64,000 bases of DNA from Paucibacter sp. KBW04 (GTDB lineage Bacteria; Pseudomonadota; Gammaproteobacteria; Burkholderiales; Burkholderiaceae_C): the NCBI RefSeq assembly GCF_003852425.1, contig NZ_QAJN01000007.1, positions 124,001-188,000 of the forward strand. Reading direction: 5' to 3'. The notes below the pieces were generated by a model that searched no databases, had not been told where the DNA came from, and saw nothing but the letters and a program-made list of their open reading frames with translations. Shown piece after piece: positions 58,697 to 64,000 of the stretch (positions are counted from its first letter, which is position 1; every line of letters begins with the position of its first letter). Made by a program: the position numbers and the translations under genes.

Positions 58697-59292
58697 AAAA
58701 GTTCGGCCACATGGCCGTGCACCCGTTCAAAGGCGGCACGCGCGCTGGCCTGCATCAGGGCTTGTTCGGCCGGGCTAAGCGCCAAGCCATCCAGCATGCC
58801 GGTGAAACCCCGCCAATGCCGCATGCGCCCTTCCGGATGGCCGGCCAGATGGCGCGCACCATGGCCAGCGTCAAGGCCCAGCTTGACCGCCAGTTTGAAC
58901 AACACGGCGGCCCCCAGATTGGAGCCTTCAGCCACATAAAACCAACCCAGGGCCACGGGCAGAGGTTCTGTAGCGCGGAGCCAGGGCGAAGCACTGGGCA
59001 AAGTGGCGGGATGGCCCAGATCAATCAGGTCCTGCCGGATCTCCTGCAAGCGTTGGCGCTGCCCAAGATCGGGCAGCAAACGGCCCAGTTCAGCGTGCTG
59101 ATACAAGGGCGAGATGTCTTGATGGAAGCGCAGCTGCACCTGCAAAAAACGCTGATAGTTGGCCAGGCTGGCGAAGGGCTGGGCGCGCATGATGCGCTGG
59201 TCCAGGCGCTCATGCGTGCCATGGCTGGCCGCCTTGAGAGCTTGGCTGTGGCTGAAGGCCGTGGCGACGGGGCGGTCTATCGTTGAAGTCAT
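58693..59292 (-). CDS. haem oxygenase (HemO/PigA-like)
   Basis: A 199-residue biliverdin-forming haem oxygenase. The proximal-His region is ASHGTHERLDQRIM followed by FASLANYQRFLQVQ, and the distal helix segment is LGWFYVAEGSNLGAAVLF, both characteristic of the bacterial HO family (the second with the G-x-x-x-G-type distal helix). It degrades imported haem to free iron in the cytoplasm. Nine bases separate its start from the stop of the receptor gene; it overlaps the TonB fusion start by four. Confidence 0.9.
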   Translation of the reverse strand: MTSTIDRPVATAFSHSQALKAASHGTHERLDQRIMRAQPFASLANYQRFLQVQLRFHQDISPLYQHAELGRLLPDLGQRQRLQEIRQDLIDLGHPATLPSASPWLRATEPLPVALGWFYVAEGSNLGAAVLFKLAVKLGLDAGHGARHLAGHPEGRMRHWRGFTGMLDGLALSPAEQALMQASARAAFERVHGHVAELL

Positions 59293-59301
59293 GGGGACGA
59301 A

Positions 59302-62079
59302 TCAGAAGTGGAGGCTGAAGTCGGCGCGCACGGTGCGACCCGGTGCGGGCATGGGGGACAGGGCCAGCGGGTCCAGGTAGTAGCGGTCAGTGAGGTTGTC
59401 GACCTTGAAGTTCAGCTGGGTCTGCTTGTTCAGCTGGTAGCTGGCGAAGGCGTCGACGATCAGGGTGGCCGGGTAGTACTGCTGCAGCGTGGTGTAGGCA
59501 TTGGTGTTCCAAGGCTTGTCCAGGCGATGCAGTGGCGCACTATTGCGAACCACTCGCCCTCCCAGGGTCAGGCGCCTTTCCAACAGGCGCACGCCCAGGC
59601 TGGTGTTGAGGGCAAACTTAGGCGGGTTCTGGGTGTTGGCATAGCTGCCGCCAAAGCCGCCGTCCACGCAATCGGGCGTGGCCTGGGTCTTGCCGTAGCG
59701 GGCCTTGCGCAGCTTCTGGGCCAGTTCGGCGTCGCAGGTCTGGGCGCGGGTGTACAGCGTGCCCGAGACGTCGGCAAAGAAGCTTCCGTTGTCATACGCC
59801 GTCTGCAGTTCCCAGCCGGCGGTCTCGAAGCGCTCCATATTGCTCATGGTGAAGCTGTAGCTGCTGGGGTCGTAGCTGCGGGTGATGTAATCGCGGACAC
59901 GGTTTTCGAAGTAAGCCAGCTTGAGCGACAGCCGGTCTTGCGCCCGCCAGAGGTCGCGCAGGCTGCCGCTGGCACCAAGCTCCCAGCTGCGGTTGCTCTC
60001 GGGGCGCAGATCGGGGTTGGGGGTGATGAAGTGGTTGCCCACGGTGGCCTCGAACACGCTGGGCATCTTGAAGCCCTCGGCGTAGCGGGCATAGATCAAG
60101 CTGCCCTCGCTCGGTTGATAGCTGGCGCTGAAGCTGGGGGCGAACTTGCTGCCCTTGCGGCGCAGCGGCTCGTCGTAGCGCCAGGCGCTGGCGATACTGT
60201 CCATATAGGCGCCGTTATTGGGGCCGTTGGGCTTCCAGCTGTCGTAGCCCAAATCACCCAGCGTGCCCAAGCGGTGCGGGCTGGCGCGTAGCGAGGCTTC
60301 GGTGAACTGGCCCTGGGCATCGGGGTACCAGCTGACGTACTCGAGCGCCTGGCCATTCTTGTAGAGATGAACGGCGCGCCGAGGCACCTGCCTGGTCTCG
60401 GTCACATGGGCTCGGCGGTTGAGGTCGCGCACCTCGTACTGGAGCAGCCGCCCACCGGCCAAGAGACTCAAGGCCTCGACGGGTTTCCATTCCAGCGAGC
60501 CCACCAGGCTGGCCTCCTGGCGCACGGCCGAGCGCACAAAACGGTTGTTGCGCAAATCGGCCTCCACCACCGGCGTATCGACGCCGGGGCCGGTCTTCTC
60601 GTGCGTGTACGACAGGCCGTACTTGGCCTCCAGCGATTGCCCCTCGCCAAGGAAGAACAGCGAGGTATTGCCCAGCTGCGCGCCCCAGCGCTGGCCGCGC
60701 ACATTGGAGCGCAGGGCCTGGGCGTAGCTATCGCCCTGCGGGTCACCAAGCTGATTGCTGGGCAGGTCGCGCCCCACCGGGGCCGAGCCCACCACCGCAT
60801 TGAACATCGTGCTGTCGCTGCGGGTGAACCAAAGCCGGCTCTTCAGATCGATCAAGGCCTGGCCCGCCGGCTGCCAGCGGTGCTGCGCCGTCAATGCCGT
60901 CAGCTTCATCTGCCCCGGCTCGAACTGCTGCATGGTGTTTTCAGGATCAACATAAGTGACCCATTCACTCGAAGCCGGTGTGCGCGAGATCGCCGAGGGC
61001 ATCACCTCACCATAAAGCGCGCTCAGATGCCGCAGGCCCAGCTCCAGCGCCTGGTCTGCATTGGGCCGGATCGTCGCCTTGAGCAGCACCGAGTCATTGC
61101 TGCTGTGGGTGTTCAGCACCTCTTCTCCCACCCGGTAATAGGTGTAGACCGGATCGGCGTTCATGCCGGTGCCGGGGGCGTCCAGACGCGATTGGCCATA
61201 GGCCTCGGCACCCCGCGTGCCGGCAAAGTAATTGCCCTGGGAGCGCCGCACATAAGCGGCGAGCCAATCCAGTTTTTCGCTCTTGCTGGCATAGGCGATC
61301 GTGCCAAAGTAAGACTGCGGCGAGAAGATGTTGTTGCGCTCCTTGCGGTTGAAGACACTGAAGCCTTGCTGTTCACGCACGCTGTTGTCGGCGATGCCGC
61401 CGCGCAGGCGCCAGCCTTGGCTTTGGCCCTCGGCCAGCACATCGGCGACCTGCAAGCTCGTCATGTTGACCACGCCGCCGATGGCGCCAGCGCCGTCCAG
61501 ACTCAAGCCCGGGCCCTTCTCAACCGTCACGCTGCTGATCAGATCGGGGTCCAGATAGCTGCGCTGCTGCTGGCCGGCATAGCCGCGGTAAACCTCCAGC
61601 GACTGCTGGCTGCCGTCGATCACCACCGGGACGCGGCTCTGGCCTTGGATGCCACGGATATTCACGTCCAGGGCATGGCCGTTGCGCACATCGGCCATCT
61701 GCACACCGGCCACGCCCTTGAGCATGTCGGCAGGCGAAGTGCCGCGGAAGCGCTCCAAGGTTTCACGTGCGATATGCACGGAGGAGCCCGCCTGTTTGTA
61801 GGGCGCTTGAGCAGCCTCGGCCGCTGAAGGGTGCAAGGCCACACCAGGCTGCGCCTGCTGCCCCTGAACACGCAAGGGTGCGAGCTGCATGGGCGCGGCT
61901 GGGGCGTCGGGGCCTGGCTTGGCGGATTGGGCCGGCTTTGCCTCGGCGGATTGCGCCTGGCTGGCCGCCGTCGCAAGCAGCAAGGGCAGGCTGAGCAAGG
62001 CGGTCTGCAGACGGGTCTGCAAACGGCTGCGCCGCAAAACAGGAGGGAGGCCACAGGGACGTGCGGACACGAGAAACAT
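59302..62079 (-). CDS. TonB-dependent haem/haemoglobin receptor
   Basis: A 925-residue outer-membrane receptor. Signal peptide (LQTALLSLPLLLATAASQAQ), possible TonB box LAPLRVQG, plug (VNIRGIQGQSRVPVVIDG, VTVEKGPGLSLDGAGAIGGVVNM) and barrel. A FRAP/NPNL-like segment reads GFKMPSVFEATVGNHF then NPDLRPESN, the signature of haem receptors such as HemR/HmuR, with a candidate haem-ligand His. ATG at 62079 gives a normal signal peptide; longer frames extend to 62220. First gene of the haem operon. Confidence 0.9.
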   Translation of the reverse strand: MFLVSARPCGLPPVLRRSRLQTRLQTALLSLPLLLATAASQAQSAEAKPAQSAKPGPDAPAAPMQLAPLRVQGQQAQPGVALHPSAAEAAQAPYKQAGSSVHIARETLERFRGTSPADMLKGVAGVQMADVRNGHALDVNIRGIQGQSRVPVVIDGSQQSLEVYRGYAGQQQRSYLDPDLISSVTVEKGPGLSLDGAGAIGGVVNMTSLQVADVLAEGQSQGWRLRGGIADNSVREQQGFSVFNRKERNNIFSPQSYFGTIAYASKSEKLDWLAAYVRRSQGNYFAGTRGAEAYGQSRLDAPGTGMNADPVYTYYRVGEEVLNTHSSNDSVLLKATIRPNADQALELGLRHLSALYGEVMPSAISRTPASSEWVTYVDPENTMQQFEPGQMKLTALTAQHRWQPAGQALIDLKSRLWFTRSDSTMFNAVVGSAPVGRDLPSNQLGDPQGDSYAQALRSNVRGQRWGAQLGNTSLFFLGEGQSLEAKYGLSYTHEKTGPGVDTPVVEADLRNNRFVRSAVRQEASLVGSLEWKPVEALSLLAGGRLLQYEVRDLNRRAHVTETRQVPRRAVHLYKNGQALEYVSWYPDAQGQFTEASLRASPHRLGTLGDLGYDSWKPNGPNNGAYMDSIASAWRYDEPLRRKGSKFAPSFSASYQPSEGSLIYARYAEGFKMPSVFEATVGNHFITPNPDLRPESNRSWELGASGSLRDLWRAQDRLSLKLAYFENRVRDYITRSYDPSSYSFTMSNMERFETAGWELQTAYDNGSFFADVSGTLYTRAQTCDAELAQKLRKARYGKTQATPDCVDGGFGGSYANTQNPPKFALNTSLGVRLLERRLTLGGRVVRNSAPLHRLDKPWNTNAYTTLQQYYPATLIVDAFASYQLNKQTQLNFKVDNLTDRYYLDPLALSPMPAPGRTVRADFSLHF

Positions 62080-62337
62080 GATGGACGAAGCGAGCAATGG
62101 CCGATGGGCGGCCGGTGGACATGAGTCGACACCGGGGGCTGGCTGAGGCGGCCGGCTCTGACGTTCAGGCGAAGAACGGGCGGGCGCGCCGGGGCGGGCG
62201 GGTGGACGGGCGAGGTGCATCGAGCTGCTGCCAGCTCGGACGCAAAAGCTGCGCGATCAAGCGCCAGTTTCAGCAACAGGCTCGGGATGCGTGGTGATGC
62301 AGCGCTCCTGTTTGCCAAGAGGGCTGGGCCTCATTGA

Positions 62338-62360
62338 TGCAAATAGGAACTATTCGCATT
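62338..62360 (-). promoter_or_regulatory. Fur-box-like operator upstream of the haem receptor
   Basis: GCAAATAGGAACTATTCGCA is Fur-like, with the inverted arms AATAG and CTATT around GAA. It lies about 260 bases before the haem receptor start at 62079, in the intergenic region between that gene and the flavin reductase. Confidence 0.55.
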
Positions 62361-62369
62361 ATGTCATTA

Positions 62370-62396
62370 AAACAAAGCCCGCTCGCGGCGGGCCTT
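62370..62396 (-). terminator. rho-independent terminator after the flavin reductase gene
   Basis: On the minus strand a GC-rich stem (GCCCGC / GCGGGC, about 62377-62393) is followed by TTTGTTTT, about 20 bases past the stop codon of the flavin reductase. Confidence 0.75.
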
Positions 62397-62411
62397 TGAC
62401 ATCTTCCGTCT

Positions 62412-62927
62412 TTAAATCGGCAGCTCGGTGTAGTAGCGCCCGCCGTGATAGATCAAAGGCTGAGCGCCCTCGCGGCGGCTGCAGCTTTCCACCTCGCCGA
62501 CGAAGATGACGTGATCGCCTTCTTCATACTGGCTGCGGTTGGCGCATTCAAATACCGCCGCCACGCCGTCCAGCACCGGCGCACCGCCCGCACCTTCGCG
62601 CCAGGCCACGCCGGCAAAGCGGTCGATGTCGCGGGTAGCAAAGCGTTGGGCCAGCTCTTTCTGATCGGCCGCCAGGATGTTGATGGCGTAATGCGAGCCG
62701 CGGCTGAACACCGGCATGGAGCCCGCCTTCTGCCCCAGGCTCCACAGCACCAGACGGGGCGACAGCGAGACCGAGTTGAAGGAATTGGCGGTCAGGCCGA
62801 CCAGGCTGCCATCGGGGGCGCGGGCGGTGACGATGGTGACGCCGGTGGCAAACATGCCCAGGGCGGCGCGGAATTCCAGTTGGCTGTCCAAGGCGGTGGG
62901 GGCTGCAGAAAAAGGGGCTTGAGGCAT
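62412..62927 (-). CDS. flavin reductase family protein
   Basis: A 171-residue FMN-binding flavin reductase-like protein (split barrel). ALGMFATGVTIVTAR, GLTANSFNSVSLSPRLVLWSL and FVGEVESCSRREGAQPLIYHGGRYY are typical. Such proteins supply reduced flavin to monooxygenases; no monooxygenase is adjacent. It is divergent from the M48 protease gene, whose start lies about 120 bases off. Confidence 0.9.
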   Translation of the reverse strand: MPQAPFSAAPTALDSQLEFRAALGMFATGVTIVTARAPDGSLVGLTANSFNSVSLSPRLVLWSLGQKAGSMPVFSRGSHYAINILAADQKELAQRFATRDIDRFAGVAWREGAGGAPVLDGVAAVFECANRSQYEEGDHVIFVGEVESCSRREGAQPLIYHGGRYYTELPI

Positions 62928-63045
62928 GCGCGCATTGTCGGGCCTCAGGCCGAGGCCGTCTTGCAGGGCGTGAAAATGCCCCCAGATCTTCTGCTCAGCG
63001 CCTGCCTACCCCGAGGCTCAGATGCTTTGCCGCTAAGCTCGCAAC

Positions 63046-64000
63046 ATGACTGCCAGAACCGACGCCCTCTTTTCATCCGCCTCGTTTGATCCCCATGCCG
63101 ACCCGCTGCTGCCCAGCGCGCCCAGCCATGGCTTTGGCCGATGCGGCTGCGCAGAAGGCGCATGCCGGCCGCGGCAAAGCGGCAGGCGCTTGTTCACCGG
63201 CCTGCTGGGCGCGGCGGCGCTGGCGCCCATGGCCCCCGCCTGGGCCCGCGAGGGTGTGGATGTGGGCAAGAGCAGCTCGGTGGCCAAGCTCGTCCCGGCC
63301 GAACAGGTCGAGGCCGCGGGTGCCCAGCAATACCAGCAAATGATGCAGCAGGCCGCCCAGCAGCGCGCCCTGGCCCCCAATAATCACCCCCAGCTAATCC
63401 GCCTGCGCGAGATTGCCAAGCGCATCATTCCGCAGTCCGAGCCCTGGAACCCGCGTGCCAAGCAGTGGCGCTGGGAAGTCAATCTGATCGCCAGCCCGCA
63501 GCTCAACGCTTTTTGCATGCCGGGCGGCAAGATCGCCTTCTACTACGGCATTCTGGACAAGCTCAAACTCACCGACGACGAGGTCGCCACCATCATGGGT
63601 CACGAGGTGGCCCATGCCTTGCGTGAGCATGCGCGTGAGCGCATGGCCAAGACGCAGGCCACCCGGCTGGGTCTGGGCGTGGTCTCCAGCCTGCTAGGTC
63701 TGGGCGGCGTGGGCGACACCTTGCTGAGCATGGGCGGGCAATTGCTGACCCTGACCTTCAGCCGCGAGGACGAGAGCGAGGCCGATCTGGTCGGCATGGA
63801 GTTGGCCGCGCGCGCCGGCTACGACCCGGCGGCGGGCATCTCGCTGTGGCAAAAAATGGGCGCGGCCTCCAAGGGCGCGCCGCCGCAATGGCTGTCCACC
63901 CACCCGGCGGGGCCGACCCGGATCAAGGACATCCAGGCCAATCTGCCCAAGGTGCAGGGCTTGTACGCGCGGGCCGACAAACCCAAGCAGCGCTTTGATG
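63046..64000 (+). CDS. M48 family metalloprotease, 3' end beyond window
   Basis: A truncated gene of at least 318 codons that runs off the right edge, so no stop codon is visible. Translation from the ATG at 63046 gives a long N-terminus and a twin-arginine-like signal (SGRRLFTGLLGAAALAPMAPAWA), then an M48 domain with HEVAHALREH (zinc ligands) and the third ligand Glu in SREDESEADLVG, similar to periplasmic LoiP/YggG-type proteases. It is the second M48 protease here, after the BepA-like gene at 39168. The N-terminal ~45 residues contain several Cys and may not be translated if a later start is used. Confidence 0.85.
   Translation, partial: MTARTDALFSSASFDPHADPLLPSAPSHGFGRCGCAEGACRPRQSGRRLFTGLLGAAALAPMAPAWAREGVDVGKSSSVAKLVPAEQVEAAGAQQYQQMMQQAAQQRALAPNNHPQLIRLREIAKRIIPQSEPWNPRAKQWRWEVNLIASPQLNAFCMPGGKIAFYYGILDKLKLTDDEVATIMGHEVAHALREHARERMAKTQATRLGLGVVSSLLGLGGVGDTLLSMGGQLLTLTFSREDESEADLVGMELAARAGYDPAAGISLWQKMGAASKGAPPQWLSTHPAGPTRIKDIQANLPKVQGLYARADKPKQRFD

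Noticed and set aside
59308-61827. Long plus-strand frames opposite the haem receptor
   Set aside because: They are mirror frames of a well-supported TonB-dependent receptor, with no signal or domain.

Overview
The window is a dense, high-GC bacterial chromosome segment. Gene content points to a betaproteobacterium of the order Burkholderiales, most like the Roseateles/Pelomonas/Rubrivivax relatives: an MHFG-type PEP-CTERM protein, a lysine-rich SWIB histone-like protein, a PglL-type ligase, PiuC with TonB receptors, and class III cyclase-ATPase-TPR proteins. The genus is inference. No rRNA, tRNA, CRISPR array or prophage was seen.

Layout. 1-1837: the tail of a LytS-type kinase, its LytTR regulator and a GIN-domain exported protein. 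1852-4262: a cupin and recQ, divergent. 4270-8366: two tandem paralogous hybrid histidine kinases. 8510-10782: an ABC-2 exporter. 10909-13870: two small exported proteins with TonB-box-like repeats around a large HExxH lipoprotein. 14146-17691: a 1181-residue fusion of a DyP-type peroxidase and a cytochrome P450, the most unusual gene here. 17680-24260: on the opposite strand, a cyclase-ATPase-TPR protein, a degenerate cyclase and a PAS hybrid kinase. 24608-24901: a third small TonB-box-like protein. 25222-30338: uvrA, a PEP-CTERM protein, a lone receiver and the SWIB protein.

30555-37092 is an iron-uptake block: hydroxy-acid oxidase, PiuC, Fiu-like receptor, ExbD, ExbB and TonB, with a Fur-box-like site before tonB. 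37387-38612 is a TerC/Alx protein under a yybP-ykoY (manganese) riboswitch. 38799-43292 holds a small holin-like membrane protein, a BepA-like protease, moaC and a PglL-type ligase. 43371-47830 is a YtrA-type GntR regulator with a near-perfect operator and an ABC system. 47899-51966 is a KdpD/KdpE-like pair and a serine hydrolase.

52000-54915 is accessory DNA of lower GC: attC-like sites with cassette genes (GNAT, NUDIX, a truncated ORF) broken by an IS3-family element, with no integrase in view. From 55308 the core resumes with kup, then a haem-uptake operon (TonB-dependent receptor, haem oxygenase and a DUF454-TonB fusion) behind a second Fur-box-like site, a flavin reductase, and an M48 protease running off the right edge.

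Functional themes are iron and haem acquisition (two TonB systems, two receptors, PiuC, haem oxygenase), envelope sensing (several kinases, an ABC exporter and a GntR-ABC operon) and haem-enzyme oxidation chemistry.
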